Assembly: GCF_003865135.1 (NCBI RefSeq)
Contig: NZ_BHZC01000001.1
Location: 6,696,001 to 6,760,000, forward strand
Direction of reading: 5' to 3'
DNA: 64,000 bases
Source of the DNA: Streptomyces chrestomyceticus JCM 4735
GTDB lineage: Bacteria > Actinomycetota > Actinomycetes > Streptomycetales > Streptomycetaceae
Positions 1-9,329 of this stretch are shown here, piece by piece (within the stretch, counting starts at the first letter, position 1; each line of letters opens with the position of its first letter). The notes below the pieces were generated by a model that was given only the letters and a program-made list of their open reading frames with translations, searched no databases and was not told the origin of the DNA. The translations under genes were made by a program, and so were the position numbers.

Positions 1-965
1 ACTCCGACCTGTCCGCGATGAGCGGGGTGCTGCCGCAGCCCGCGCCCTTCGTCCCCGGCCACGAGGGCGCGGGCGAGATCGTGGAGGTGGGCGACGGCGT
101 CGAGGGCCTGACGGCGGGGGACCGGGTGCTGATGTGCTGGCTGCCCGCCTGCGGTACGTGTCCGTCCTGCAAGCGCGGCCAGACCCACCTGTGCCTGGCC
201 GGGTTCATGAACGCCGGCACCCCCAACTTCCGCCGCCCCGGCGCCACCCCGTCCGACGTCTTCGGCTTCGCGGGCACCGGCACCTTCGCGGAGGAGGTGG
301 TGGTCGCCGCCAACTGCGCCGTCCCGATCCCGGACGACGTGCCGTACGAGATCGCGGCGCTGATCGGGTGCGGAGTGACGACGGGGCTGGGCGCCGCGAT
401 GAACACCGCGCGGGTGGCGCCCGGCGCGTCGGTCGCGGTGATCGGCTGCGGCGGCGTCGGCATCTCGGCCGTACAGGGCGCGCGGGTGTGCGGCGCCGCG
501 CAGATCGTCGCGGTGGACCCGGTGGCCGCGCGCCGCGAGGCGGCGCTGCGTTTCGGCGCCACGGAAGCGGTCGCCCCCGAGGAACTGGCCGACGCCGGAC
601 AGCGGATCACCGCGGGCGAGGGCTTCGACTACGTCTTCGAGGTCGTCGGCAGGTCCGCCACCGCCCGCACCGCGTACGAGACGACCCGGCGCGGCGGCAC
701 GCTCTGCGTGGTCGGCGCGGGGGCGATGGACGACCACTTCCAGGTCAACATGTTCGAGCTGTTCTTCGACGAGAAGCGCATCCTGCCGTCGCTGTACGGG
801 GGCGGGGACGTGCTGCGCTCGTACGAGCAGGTCATCGCGCTGTGGCGGGCGGGCCGGATCGACCTGGAGGGCCTGATCACCCACCGGGTCCGGCTCCCGG
901 AGATCAACGAGGCGCTGGAGCAGATGCGTACCGGGACGGCCCTGCGGACGTGCATCGAGATGTGA
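1..965 (+). CDS. Zinc-dependent alcohol dehydrogenase (MDR family), 5' end missing
   Basis: The frame enters from the left edge, so the N-terminus lies outside the window; about 320 residues are visible of a usual 370 or so. PGHEGAGEIVEVG carries the His-Glu pair that helps bind the catalytic zinc, CGTCPSCKRGQTHLC holds the four structural-zinc cysteines, and IGCGGVGISAVQG is the Rossmann turn for NAD(P). Members of this family oxidise alcohols to aldehydes or ketones in the cytoplasm; the substrate cannot be read from the sequence. A short-chain dehydrogenase gene follows 77 bp downstream on the same strand, suggesting a two-gene oxidation pathway, perhaps for an aliphatic or steroid-like alcohol (inference). 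Confidence 0.9.
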   Translation, partial: SDLSAMSGVLPQPAPFVPGHEGAGEIVEVGDGVEGLTAGDRVLMCWLPACGTCPSCKRGQTHLCLAGFMNAGTPNFRRPGATPSDVFGFAGTGTFAEEVVVAANCAVPIPDDVPYEIAALIGCGVTTGLGAAMNTARVAPGASVAVIGCGGVGISAVQGARVCGAAQIVAVDPVAARREAALRFGATEAVAPEELADAGQRITAGEGFDYVFEVVGRSATARTAYETTRRGGTLCVVGAGAMDDHFQVNMFELFFDEKRILPSLYGGGDVLRSYEQVIALWRAGRIDLEGLITHRVRLPEINEALEQMRTGTALRTCIEM

Positions 966-1042
966 GCCGGCCGCCGGGGCGGGACGGCGCGTCCCCGGCG
1001 TACGAACGGCGTGCCCCCGACGAACGAGAGGAAGCCGAGAAC

Positions 1043-1995
1043 GTGACTGCTCCCACCGAACGGCCGCTCGACGGCCTGACCGCGATCGTCACCGGGGCGG
1101 GCCGCGGCCTGGGCCGGGCGGAGGCGCTGGAACTCGCCCGGCTCGGCGCGGCCGTCGTCGTCAACGACTACGGGCAGCCCGGCCGCGACGGCTCCGGCGC
1201 CGCGTCGGCGGACCCGGCCGAGGAGACCGCGGCCGAGATCCGCGCGGCGGGCGGCGAGGCCGTCGCGCACGCCGGCGACGTCGCCGACCACGCGACGGCC
1301 CGCGGCCTGGTCCAGCAGGCCGTGGACCGCTGGGGCAAGCTGGACGTCCTGGTCAACAACGCGGGCATCCTTCGCGACCGGATGGTGTTCTCCATGACGG
1401 AGGACGAGTGGGACTCGGTGATCCGCGTCCACCTCAAGGGCCACTTCAACACCACGCGCTTCGCCGCCGCCCACTGGCGCGAACGGTCCAAGGCCGCCGG
1501 TGAAGCCGTGTACGGGCGGATCGTCAACACCTCGTCCGAGGCGTTCCTCGCGGGCTCGGCGGGCCAGCCCAACTACGCGGCGGCCAAGGGCGGCATCGTC
1601 GGCCTCACCACCTCCTCGGCGCTCGCCCTGGCCAAGTACGGGGTCACCGTCAACGCCATCTGCCCGCGCGCCCGTACCCGGATGACCGAGGACGTCTTCG
1701 CCGGGTTCGAGGTGCCGGGGACGGGGCTCTCGACGCGCTGGCCCCCGAACACGTCGCGCCCCTCGTCGGCTACCTGGCCTCGCCCGCCGCGGCGCGGGTC
1801 AACGGGCAGTTGCTCGTGGTGCACGGCGGCATGGTCGCGGTGGTCGAACGGCCCAAGGTGGCGGCGCAGTTCGACACCGCGAAGGACGCCTTCACGTACG
1901 CGGAGCTGGACGGCGTCCTGACGCCGTACTACGCGGAGCGCCCGCCGCACGAGACGTTCGCGGCGGCGGAGGTGCTCGGCCTCAAGCGGAGGTGA
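1043..1995 (+). pseudogene. Short-chain dehydrogenase/reductase, frameshifted near its 3' end
   Basis: The GTG start at 1043 follows a purine-rich stretch (GAGAGGAAG). The protein has the SDR Rossmann motif TGAGRGLG, the NNAG motif, and a catalytic Ser...YAAAK. The insertion after the second strand (NDYGQPGRDGSG) resembles the (3R)-hydroxyacyl-CoA dehydrogenase type of MFE-2-like enzymes. After FAGFEVPG the frame breaks: the expected continuation (LDALAPEHVAPLVGYLAS, then GQLLVVHGGM) is read in the next frame and ends at 1995. Restoring one G to the GGGG run at 1717-1720 gives one frame of about 317 residues, the normal size. This is either a true single-base deletion or a base-calling error in a homopolymer. 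The catalytic core lies upstream of the break, but the truncated reading runs on in the wrong frame. Confidence 0.85.
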
Positions 1996-2140
1996 ATCCT
2001 CCGGCCGCCCGGGGTGAGCCCTCCGGCCCCACACACCCGACGGCCGTGCCCGCCGTACCCCTGACCGGGCGGTACGGAGGTCACGGCCGTCGCGTGGCAC
2101 ACGGTCCGGGGCGGCGGCCCCGGAGGAGCGGACGCGGCTC

Positions 2141-2305
2141 TCAGGCGTCCTGCGGCTGCTGGTCCCGGCGGTGCCTGCCGTTCGGGGACGCTTGTGTGTC
2201 CTCCGAGGCGGCCGGGCCACGGTGTCTGCCGGCGCCTGCCGCCGCGGCGGCCCGGCCGGCGTCCTGCGGGCGCGCCTGGGTCGTGTCGGTTCGGGCTTCG
2301 GACAT
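2141..2305 (-). CDS. Small hydrophilic protein, 54 aa, ending in an Arg/His-rich tail
   Basis: A short frame in a gap otherwise without genes. The ATG at 2305 is preceded by GGAGTGA about nine bases upstream, a good ribosome site, and most codons end in G or C. The product begins MSEARTDTTQARPQD, is rich in Ala and Gly, and has two GRHR motifs (GRHRGPAAS and NGRHRRDQQPQDA at the C-terminus). I recall similar tiny proteins with GRHRRP-type tails in streptomycetes but know no function. There is no signal peptide or membrane segment. A possible -10 (TAGTAT, minus strand, 2415-2420) and a hairpin (TCCCAGT-CACC-ACTGGGA, 2355-2372) lie upstream. Confidence 0.55.
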   Translation of the reverse strand: MSEARTDTTQARPQDAGRAAAAAGAGRHRGPAASEDTQASPNGRHRRDQQPQDA

Positions 2306-2439
2306 GCGGGGAGTCACTCCGTCGGATCGCTTACGGCGGTACGCGTCGGACCTCTCCCAGTCACCACTGGGAAGTGCCGCGGCGAGATGCCGTCGGCGGC
2401 CGGTCGACCGCCGATACTAACGAAGCGAACGATCTTGCT

Positions 2440-3792
2440 CTACCGGGTCTCCCGGACCGCCAGCGGCGCCTGTTGCAGCGGCACCGGTCTGCACGGAGAG
2501 GGATGCGCGGCAGTGCCGAACGGTTCCTGCGTCACGGGTTCCGTTTGTGAGGATGATGTGGAGGGGGCGGGCGGTGGCTGCGTACGGACGGTCATTCCGG
2601 GGGGAGTTGAGGCGATACGTACCCATCGCGCGGCTCTGACCGGGAAACCGGCGGGCGACAGGTCGCCGGGGGAACAGAGCGCGGCGGGCGGGTCCGCGCG
2701 GCGCCCGGCGTCGGCGGGCAGCACGAGCGGCGCGGCATCCCGGGTCTGCGCCCCTGTGGCCTGCGCGGGCAGCCGGGCCACCCCGCACGGCACCGCCGGC
2801 GTCTCGAACGGCAGCCGCAGTTCACCGTCCCGCGTCCACAGCCCGGTGCCCGCCAGCCACCCACGCGGCGGCGGCAACTGGCGCAGCCGCCGCTCCGCCG
2901 GCCGCCAGACACCCAGCCAGGTCCCGGCGGCCGCGTCCACACGGAACGCCACCGCACTGCTCTCCGGCGCCAGCGCCTGACCCGACTGCGCGGCGAACGG
3001 CCGGAGCGCCGCGTCCGGCAGCCGCAGGCACTCCGGGAAACGCACCGGCAGCGCGCTGCCCAGCACGCCCCAGCCCAGCCGGTCGTGCCCCGCCGCGTCC
3101 GACCGCAGCACCAGCAGCCCGCTGTCCGGGTCGGCCAGCAGCAGCCGGTCGTTGCTCTCCTCGGTGATCTGGAGCAGCGGACTGACCTCGCCGCCGCGCT
3201 CCAGGTCGACCACCACCGTCTTGGTGCGCCCCGCCAGCTCCTGGTCCAGGGCCAGCAGTCGGCCCGTACGGTCCAGCCAGACGCCGCCCGTGCAGCGGCC
3301 CTCGATCTCGGCGACGCAGGCGGGGACGGAGCGCGCCCGGTTGGGGACGGTGGACTGCCGGCCGTCGTGCACCAGCCACAGCACGGTGGAGTGCTCGCCG
3401 GGCGCCAGCGCGTACGCGCGTGAACCGCACGGCGCGGCGGGCAGCAGCGTCAGCTCCGCCGCCTCGACGGCGCCCAGCGGCAGCTCACCGGTGCCCGGAC
3501 CGGTCGGGTACAGCAGGCCGAGCGTGCAGCGGTCCGCGGCCCGGCGCCGGATCAGCACCCGGCCGTCCGTGAGGGGCAGCAGCCCGGTGTCCGCCTCCTC
3601 GGGCTGGTGGCCGGGCAGCGGGACCGCGTACGGCTCGGGCCCCGCCAGCGTCCAGCGCTCGGGGTACCAGCTCCCGGTGCTCGCGTGCCGCGCGAGCCGG
3701 GCGGCGTAGGAGCCGTCGGCGGCGATCGTCAGCGCCGCGCCGTGCTGCCGGGTGTCCGGCGCCGCGGCGTCCTCGGTGACACAGGCTGTCAT
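2440..3792 (-). CDS. Conserved hypothetical protein, 450 aa, propeller-like
   Basis: Start chosen at the ATG at 3792 because a perfect GGAGGTGA ribosome site lies 11 bases upstream; the open frame extends further but without a better site. The protein has no signal peptide. It contains repeated short blocks of the kind seen in beta-propellers (LPLTDGRVLIRRR, GGVWLDRTGRLLALD, LLLADPDSGLLVLRSD), which is the only structural hint. Base composition becomes less biased over the last 80 codons, yet the extreme C-terminus CRPVPLQQAPLA looks like a conserved end. It is divergent from the Nif3-like gene. I cannot assign a function. Confidence 0.7.
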   Translation of the reverse strand: MTACVTEDAAAPDTRQHGAALTIAADGSYAARLARHASTGSWYPERWTLAGPEPYAVPLPGHQPEEADTGLLPLTDGRVLIRRRAADRCTLGLLYPTGPGTGELPLGAVEAAELTLLPAAPCGSRAYALAPGEHSTVLWLVHDGRQSTVPNRARSVPACVAEIEGRCTGGVWLDRTGRLLALDQELAGRTKTVVVDLERGGEVSPLLQITEESNDRLLLADPDSGLLVLRSDAAGHDRLGWGVLGSALPVRFPECLRLPDAALRPFAAQSGQALAPESSAVAFRVDAAAGTWLGVWRPAERRLRQLPPPRGWLAGTGLWTRDGELRLPFETPAVPCGVARLPAQATGAQTRDAAPLVLPADAGRRADPPAALCSPGDLSPAGFPVRAARWVRIASTPPGMTVRTQPPPAPSTSSSQTEPVTQEPFGTAAHPSPCRPVPLQQAPLAVRETR

Positions 3793-4091
3793 CGGGTGCT
3801 CACCTCCAGTCAGTGCGGTCGAAGCTAGTTTTCGCACTCTCAAACGAGCAGGGAAGGTTGCGGCACTTCACGCAAAAGAGTGGCGGATGTCCGGTTCGCC
3901 TTGAGGTGCGGAGGGTGGATGTGCTCTGTGCGGAGGGCCGGGGCGGCGGCGGGCCCCGGCCACGGCGCCGGAGCGCCCCGGCGGAGCCGGTCCCCGCGGT
4001 ACGCCCCGGCGGCCGCACCGCCCCCGGCCTGCCGGGCCGCCGCCCGAAGCGGCCCGGCACACCGGTACGGCTGGGAGGTAACCTTCCACCC
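3793..4091. other. Divergent intergenic region, about 300 bp
   Basis: This gap separates the hypothetical gene on the minus strand from the Nif3-like gene on the plus strand, so it must hold both promoters. It is AT-richer near 3825-3885 (for example AGTTTTCGCACTC), while the right half is Pro/Gly/Ala-like GC-rich sequence with no convincing gene. A TAGCTT box on the minus strand (about 3827-3832) is a candidate -10 for the hypothetical gene. No dyad or riboswitch was recognised. Confidence 0.35.
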
Positions 4092-4958
4092 GTGCCCGTA
4101 CTGTCTGAAGTCCTTGCCGCGCTCGACGCCCTCTGGCCCCCCGAGCGGGCCGCATCGTGGGACGCCGTCGGCACGGTCTGCGGTGATCCGGACGCCGAGG
4201 TGCGCCGGGTCCTGTTCGCCGTCGACCCCGTGCAGGAGATCGCCGACGAGGCGGTCAGGCTCGGCGCCGACCTGCTCGTCACGCACCACCCGCTCTACCT
4301 GCGCGGTACGACCACGGTCGCGGCCGGCACCTTCAAGGGCCGTGTCGTGCACACGCTGATCAAGAACGATGTCGCGCTGCACGTCGCGCACACCAACGCC
4401 GACACCGCCGACCCCGGCGTCTCCGACGCCCTGGCCGGCGCGCTGGACCTGCGGATCCTGCGTCCGCTGGTGCCGGACGACAGTGACCCCCACGGCCGCC
4501 GCGGCCTGGGCCGGATCTGCGAGCTGCCGCACCCGATGACGCTCGCCGAGTTCGGCCCGTACGCCGCCGCCCGGCTGCCCGCCACCGCGCAGGGCGTCCG
4601 GATCGCCGGCGACCCGGACCGCATGATCCGCACGGTCGCCGTCTCCGGCGGCTCCGGCGACAGCCTCTTCGACGACGTACGGGCGGCGGGCGTGGACGCG
4701 TTCCTCACCGCCGACCTGCGCCACCACCCCGCCTCCGAGGCGACCCAGAAGAGCCCGCTGGCGCTGCTGGACGCCGCCCACTGGGCCACCGAGTGGCCCT
4801 GGTGCGAGCAGGCCGCGGCCCAGCTCGACGAGATTTCCGACCGGCACGGCTGGAACCTGCGCACCCATGTGTCGCGCACGGTCACCGACCCCTGGACCGC
4901 CCACGCGGCGTCCGACGCCCGCACGACCCCGACGAATACATCAGGAGCCCCCCGCTGA
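4092..4958 (+). CDS. Nif3-like dinuclear metal protein (GTP cyclohydrolase 1 type 2 family)
   Basis: The GTG at 4092 follows GGGAGGTAA about a dozen bases upstream and gives a 288-residue product starting with the family opening SEVLAALDALWPPERAASWD. The metal-site signatures are visible: THHPLYLRG (two His), HTNADTA (Asp) and a C-terminal HHPASEA (His and Glu). Nif3/YbgI proteins form ring-shaped hexamers with a dinuclear metal centre; their physiological substrate is not settled. It is the first gene of a tight three-gene operon with the zinc-ribbon protein (overlapping stop/start) and the RNase H fusion. Confidence 0.92.
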   Translation: MPVLSEVLAALDALWPPERAASWDAVGTVCGDPDAEVRRVLFAVDPVQEIADEAVRLGADLLVTHHPLYLRGTTTVAAGTFKGRVVHTLIKNDVALHVAHTNADTADPGVSDALAGALDLRILRPLVPDDSDPHGRRGLGRICELPHPMTLAEFGPYAAARLPATAQGVRIAGDPDRMIRTVAVSGGSGDSLFDDVRAAGVDAFLTADLRHHPASEATQKSPLALLDAAHWATEWPWCEQAAAQLDEISDRHGWNLRTHVSRTVTDPWTAHAASDARTTPTNTSGAPR

Positions 4959-5698
4959 ACGCCGCGCCCGCCGACCAGATCCGCCTCCTCGACGTCCAGG
5001 CCCTGGACGTGAGGCTCAGCCAGCTCGCGCACAAGCGCAAGAACCTCCCCGAGCTCGCCGAGATCCAGACCCTGGAGGGCGACCTCACCCAGCAGCGCGA
5101 CCTGCTCGTCGCCGCGCAGACCGAGGAGAGCGACACCACCCGCGAGCAGACCAAGGCGGAGCAGGACGTGGACCAGGTGCGCCAGCGCGCCGCCCGCGAC
5201 CAGCAGCGCCTGGACTCCGGCGCCATCACCTCGCCCAAGGACCTGGAGAACCTCCAGAGGGAGATCGCCTCCCTCGCCAAGCGCCAGGGTGACCTGGAGG
5301 ACGTCGTCCTGGAGGTCATGGAGCGCCGCGAGTCCGCCCAGGAGCGCGTCGCCGAGCTGACCGAGCGGGTGGAGTCCGTACAGGCCAAGGTCAACGACGC
5401 GGCCGCCCGCCGGGACGCCGCGTTCGCCGAGATCGACGCCGAGGCCGACACGGTCCGCAAGGAGCGCGAGCTGACCGTCGCCGACATCCCGGCCGACCTG
5501 CTCAAGCTGTACGACCGGCTGCGCGAGAAGCAGGGCGGCCTCGGCGCGGCCCGCCTCTACCAGCGCCGCTGCGAGGGCTGCCGCCTGGAGCTGGACATCA
5601 CCGAGCTGAACGACGTGCGCAGCGCGCCCGCCGACAAGGTCGTGCGCTGCGAGAACTGCAGCCGCATCCTGGTGCGCACGCCCGACTCGGGCCTGTAG
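4955..5698 (+). CDS. Zinc-ribbon coiled-coil protein, probable CTG start
   Basis: A 247-residue product: about 180 residues of heptad-rich, charged helix (coiled coil, from QIRLLDVQALDVRLSQLAHK onward), then a C4 zinc ribbon formed by CEGC and CENC (residues about 203-230). Actinobacterial relatives sit beside Nif3 and RNase H genes and may act in RNA or DNA handling, but the role is unknown. No ATG, GTG or TTG precedes the conserved N-terminus; the codon in the right place is CTG at 4955, overlapping the upstream stop as CTGA, with an AGGAG ribosome site seven bases before it. Starting at the next GTG would remove the conserved RLLDVQALD stretch. Confidence 0.88.
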   Translation: MNAAPADQIRLLDVQALDVRLSQLAHKRKNLPELAEIQTLEGDLTQQRDLLVAAQTEESDTTREQTKAEQDVDQVRQRAARDQQRLDSGAITSPKDLENLQREIASLAKRQGDLEDVVLEVMERRESAQERVAELTERVESVQAKVNDAAARRDAAFAEIDAEADTVRKERELTVADIPADLLKLYDRLREKQGGLGAARLYQRRCEGCRLELDITELNDVRSAPADKVVRCENCSRILVRTPDSGL

Positions 5699-5701
5699 AC
5701 C

Positions 5702-6895
5702 GTGGCCCGTACGTTCATCGTCGAGGCCGACGGCGGGTCCCGGGGAAACCCGGGGCCCGCGGGCTACGGCGCGGTCGTCATCGACCCGGAGACCGGCGAG
5801 ACCCTCGCCGAGGCCGCCGAGTACATCGGCACGGCGACCAACAACGTCGCCGAGTACCGGGGGCTGCTGGCCGGCCTGCGCGCCGCGCACGCCCTGGACC
5901 CCGAGGCGGACGTCCGGGTGCGGATGGACTCCAAGCTCGTCGTCGAGCAGATGTCCGGGCGCTGGAAGATCAAGCACCCGGACATGCGGCCGCTGGCGGC
6001 GGAGGCGCGCAGCGTCTTCCCGCCCTCGCGGGTGACGTACGAGTGGATCCCGCGCGAGGAGAACAAGCACGCCGACCGGCTCGCCAACGAGGCGATGGAC
6101 GCGGGCAAGGCCGGCCGGCAGTGGGAGCCGAGGGACTCGCGGGCCGAACTGGACGCGGGCGGCCCGGCGCGCAGTGCCGCCGCCCGCGCGGCCGACGCGG
6201 CGGCCGAGGCCGCGGAGACCGAGTCGGCCGACGGGCCGAAGACGCCGCCGGCCGGCTGGGCGCCCGCCGACCTGGGCGCGCCGACCACCCTCGTCCTGCT
6301 GCGGCACGGCGAGACCGCGCTGACACCGCAGAAGCGGTTCTCCGGCAGCGGCGGCTCCGACCCGGAGCTGTCCGAGGCCGGGCACCGGCAGGCCACTGCG
6401 GTCGCCGCCGCGCTCGCGGCCCGGGGCACCGTCCAGGCCGTCGTCAGCTCGCCCCTCAAGCGCTGCCGGCAGACGGCCGAGACCGTCGCGGCCCGCCTCG
6501 GCCTGGACGTACGCGTCGACGAGGGCCTGCGCGAGACCGACTTCGGCGCCTGGGAGGGCCTGACCTTCGCCGAGGTCCAGGAGCGCCACCCCGAGGACCT
6601 GGCCGCCTGGCTCGGCTCCGCCAAGGCCGCGCCGACCGGCGGCGAGTCCTTCGCCTCGGTCGCCCGCCGCGTCGCCCTCTCCCGCGACAAGCTGCTGGCC
6701 CGGTACGCGGGCCGGACGGTGCTGCTGGTCACGCACGTCACCCCGGTCAAGACGCTGGTCCGGCTGGCCCTCGGCGCCCCGCCGGACTCCCTGTTCCGGA
6801 TGGAGCTCTCCGCCGCGTCACTGTCGGCCGTCGCGTACTACTCCGACGGGAACGCGTCGGTACGGCTGCTGAACGAGACGGCGCATCTGCGCTGA
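5702..6895 (+). CDS. Bifunctional RNase H / histidine phosphatase (CobC-like)
   Basis: Starts with GTG three bases after the previous stop. Residues 1-140 form an RNase HI domain with the acidic set in ADGGSRGNPG, NVAEYRGL, RMDSKLVVEQ and NKHADRLAN, which cleaves RNA in RNA-DNA hybrids. An Ala/Glu-rich linker (about 150-190) leads to a histidine-phosphatase domain: LLRHGET with the phospho-accepting His, SSPLKRCRQTAE, and LLVTHVTPVK with the second His. In mycobacterial and Streptomyces relatives the second domain has acid phosphatase or alpha-ribazole phosphatase activity (cobalamin pathway). It is the last gene of the operon and is followed by a clear terminator. Confidence 0.95.
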   Translation: MARTFIVEADGGSRGNPGPAGYGAVVIDPETGETLAEAAEYIGTATNNVAEYRGLLAGLRAAHALDPEADVRVRMDSKLVVEQMSGRWKIKHPDMRPLAAEARSVFPPSRVTYEWIPREENKHADRLANEAMDAGKAGRQWEPRDSRAELDAGGPARSAAARAADAAAEAAETESADGPKTPPAGWAPADLGAPTTLVLLRHGETALTPQKRFSGSGGSDPELSEAGHRQATAVAAALAARGTVQAVVSSPLKRCRQTAETVAARLGLDVRVDEGLRETDFGAWEGLTFAEVQERHPEDLAAWLGSAKAAPTGGESFASVARRVALSRDKLLARYAGRTVLLVTHVTPVKTLVRLALGAPPDSLFRMELSAASLSAVAYYSDGNASVRLLNETAHLR

Positions 6896-6914
6896 CGCAG
6901 CGGAGCGTATGCCG

Positions 6915-6954
6915 CTGAGGCGTCCTTGAGGCGTCCCTGAGGCGTTCCTTGAGG
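6915..6954 (+). repeat. Three-copy 11-bp tandem repeat after the RNase H gene
   Basis: Units CTGAGGCGTCC, TTGAGGCGTCC and CTGAGGCGTTCC follow one another at 6915, 6926 and 6937, with a fourth partial copy (TTGAGG). They lie between the stop codon and the terminator hairpin. No function is evident; simple slippage is the likely origin. Confidence 0.7.
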
Positions 6955-6960
6955 ACATCC

Positions 6961-6996
6961 CCGCCCGCGCGCCCCAGAAGGGCCGCGGGCGGTTTT
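6961..6996 (+). terminator. Rho-independent-type terminator of the Nif3-RNase H operon
   Basis: Stem CCGCCCGCG (6961-6969) pairs perfectly with CGCGGGCGG (6984-6992) and is followed by TTTT. Confidence 0.8.
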
Positions 6997-7235
6997 CCGT
7001 ATCACCGGTCGGTTTTTTCCGGGCTGTTGCCGGTCTGCCGCCCGTCTTTTCCAGCCCCTTTCATCTGGCGTGATCCCTGCGCTTTTCTCCGGCGCGGGGC
7101 CGGTTCCCGCTACTGGCTTGATTGGTTCCTTGTAACCCGTACACCGGTTTCATAACGTCACTCGCAACCACGGCGCTACCAGCGCCTTTCCCCTCGCCAC
7201 ATGCGTGAATTCCGCATGCCTGTACGGAGGTTGGT

Positions 7236-9287
7236 ATGCCCAGCGAGTACACCGAGCCCGTCGAGATTTCCGCGTCCGTCGCGGAGGCCAATCGGAAGGC
7301 CGCCGAGCGGCTCCGGGAAGGCGGCTCGCAGGACTTCGAGGACGCGCAGCGGGGGCTGCTGGCGCAGCCGGACGTACCGGCGATCTACTCCCGGTCCGAC
7401 AGCGGCAAGGTGGTGTGGAGCTTCACCGCGTACGACTTCCTGACCGACGGCGACGAGCAGGCGCCCCCGACCGTCAACCCGAGCCTGTGGCGCCAGGGCC
7501 GGCTCACCGCGGTGGCCGGGCTGTTCCAGGTCACCTCCGGCGCCCGCGGCGGCGTCTACCAGGTGCGCGGCTACGACCTGTCCAACATGACGATCATCGA
7601 GGGCGACCAGGGCATCATCGTCATCGACCCGCTGGCCTGTTACGAGACCGCGCAGGCCGCCCTGAAGCTGTACCGCGACACCACCGGGAACCGGAACCCG
7701 GTCCGCGCGCTGATCTACACCCACAGCCACGTCGACCACTTCGGCGGCGCCCGCGGCCTGTTCGCCGAGCGGAACGACGAGATCCCCGACGGCCTCCCGG
7801 TCATCGCGCCCGACGGGTTCCTGGAGCACGCCGTCAGCGAGAACGTCTACGCGGGCCCCGCGATGTCCCGCCGTGCCGAGTACATGTACGCGGCGAACCT
7901 GGACAAGGGCCCGTACGCGCAGGTCGGTTCGGGCCTGGGCCTGACCGTCTCCACCGGCGAGGTCACCCTCCTGCCGCCGACCGACTCCATCGGCGCCGCC
8001 CAGGCCGTCACCAGCGACGACTGGTCGCCCGCCGACGTCATCCCGTGGCGGGAGGGGCTGCACCGCCGCGTCATCGACGGCGTACGGCTGCTCTTCCAGT
8101 TGACGCCCGGCACCGAGGCGCCCGCGGAGATGAACATCTACCTCCCCGAACTGCGCGCCCTGTGCATGGCGGAGAACGCCACCCACAACCAGCACAACAT
8201 CCTCAGCCTGCGCGGCGCCCAGGTACGGGACGCGCACGCCTGGGCGAAATACCTCACCGACGCGATCCAGACCTTCGGCGAGCACACCGAAATCGAATTC
8301 GCCTCGCACCACTGGCCGCGCTGGGGCAAGGAAAGCATCCTCGAATTCCTCAGCAATCAGCGGGACATGTACGCGTACCTCAACGACCAGTCACTGCGGC
8401 TCATCAACCGCGGATACACCGGCATCGAGATCGCCGAAGAACTCCAGCACCTTCCGGCCGGTCTCGCCGAACACTGGTACAACCAGGGCTACTACGGCTC
8501 GCTCAGCCACAACTTCAAGGCCGTGTACCAGCGGTACATGGGCTGGTTCGACGGAAATCCCGCCCACCTGTGGAACCTGCCGCCGACGGAGGCCGGCACG
8601 CGCTACGTGGCGGCGATGGGCGGCGCCGAGGCCGTCGTACGGAAGGCCCAGGAGGCGTACGACAACCCGCAGGCCGATTCGCAGACGTACCGCTGGATCC
8701 TCGAACTGCTCAACCACGTCGTCTTCGCCGACCCCGCGACCGTCTCCGAGAAGGCCGTCCAGGACGCCAAGGCCCTCCAGGCCAAGGTCTTCGCCCAGCT
8801 CGGCTACGGCGCCGAGAACGGGCCGTGGCGCAACTTCTACCTGACCGGCGCCGAGGAACTGCGCACCGGCCCGCAGCAGCCCACCAGCAAGGGCGCGCCG
8901 GACCTGGTCCACAGCATGACCCTGGAGCAGATCTTCGCGGCGATGGCACGCAGCGTGGACGGGCCGAAGGCGGCACAGGAGCAGCGCGCCGCGATCGTCC
9001 TCCAGTGGCAGTTCACCGACACCGGCCAGGAGTGCACCACCACGCTGCGCAACGGCGTCCTGGTGTACGTGGACGGCAAGGACCTGTACGCGGGCAAGCC
9101 GCAGGCCACCATCTCGCTGACCAGGGCGACGTTCGACTCGCTCGTCCTCGAAGGGCCGCTGTTCCAGCGGAACTTCGACGCGGCGGTCAAGGCGGGCACC
9201 ATCCGCGTCGACGACCAGGCGGCCGCGGACACGGTCCTCGGCTACCTGACGGTGCCGGACCCGTCGTTCCCGATCGTCACGCCGTAG
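7236..9287 (+). CDS. Linear alkylsulfatase, metallo-beta-lactamase fold (SdsA1/BDS1-like)
   Basis: The ATG at 7236 follows a CGGAGG ribosome site. The 683-residue protein matches class III sulfatases in size. The N-terminal two thirds is a metallo-beta-lactamase domain with the binuclear zinc motif THSHVDHFGG, further ligands in CMAENATHNQHN, and FASHHWPRWG. The C-terminal region (about 530-680) resembles the SCP2-like lipid-binding domain of SdsA1. Such enzymes hydrolyse primary alkyl sulfates such as SDS to alcohol and sulfate. SdsA1 is secreted, but here no signal peptide is visible, so a cytoplasmic location is more likely. It appears monocistronic. Confidence 0.93.
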   Translation: MPSEYTEPVEISASVAEANRKAAERLREGGSQDFEDAQRGLLAQPDVPAIYSRSDSGKVVWSFTAYDFLTDGDEQAPPTVNPSLWRQGRLTAVAGLFQVTSGARGGVYQVRGYDLSNMTIIEGDQGIIVIDPLACYETAQAALKLYRDTTGNRNPVRALIYTHSHVDHFGGARGLFAERNDEIPDGLPVIAPDGFLEHAVSENVYAGPAMSRRAEYMYAANLDKGPYAQVGSGLGLTVSTGEVTLLPPTDSIGAAQAVTSDDWSPADVIPWREGLHRRVIDGVRLLFQLTPGTEAPAEMNIYLPELRALCMAENATHNQHNILSLRGAQVRDAHAWAKYLTDAIQTFGEHTEIEFASHHWPRWGKESILEFLSNQRDMYAYLNDQSLRLINRGYTGIEIAEELQHLPAGLAEHWYNQGYYGSLSHNFKAVYQRYMGWFDGNPAHLWNLPPTEAGTRYVAAMGGAEAVVRKAQEAYDNPQADSQTYRWILELLNHVVFADPATVSEKAVQDAKALQAKVFAQLGYGAENGPWRNFYLTGAEELRTGPQQPTSKGAPDLVHSMTLEQIFAAMARSVDGPKAAQEQRAAIVLQWQFTDTGQECTTTLRNGVLVYVDGKDLYAGKPQATISLTRATFDSLVLEGPLFQRNFDAAVKAGTIRVDDQAAADTVLGYLTVPDPSFPIVTP

Positions 9288-9329
9288 CGCCTGCCCGGCT
9301 TTTAGTGCCCGCCCGGCCGCGTCGCTGTC

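Noticed and set aside
4295..6736. 813-codon minus-strand open frame across the Nif3 operon
   Set aside because: Antisense to three well-supported genes; Val/Gly/Leu/Arg-rich translation typical of a GC-rich shadow frame.
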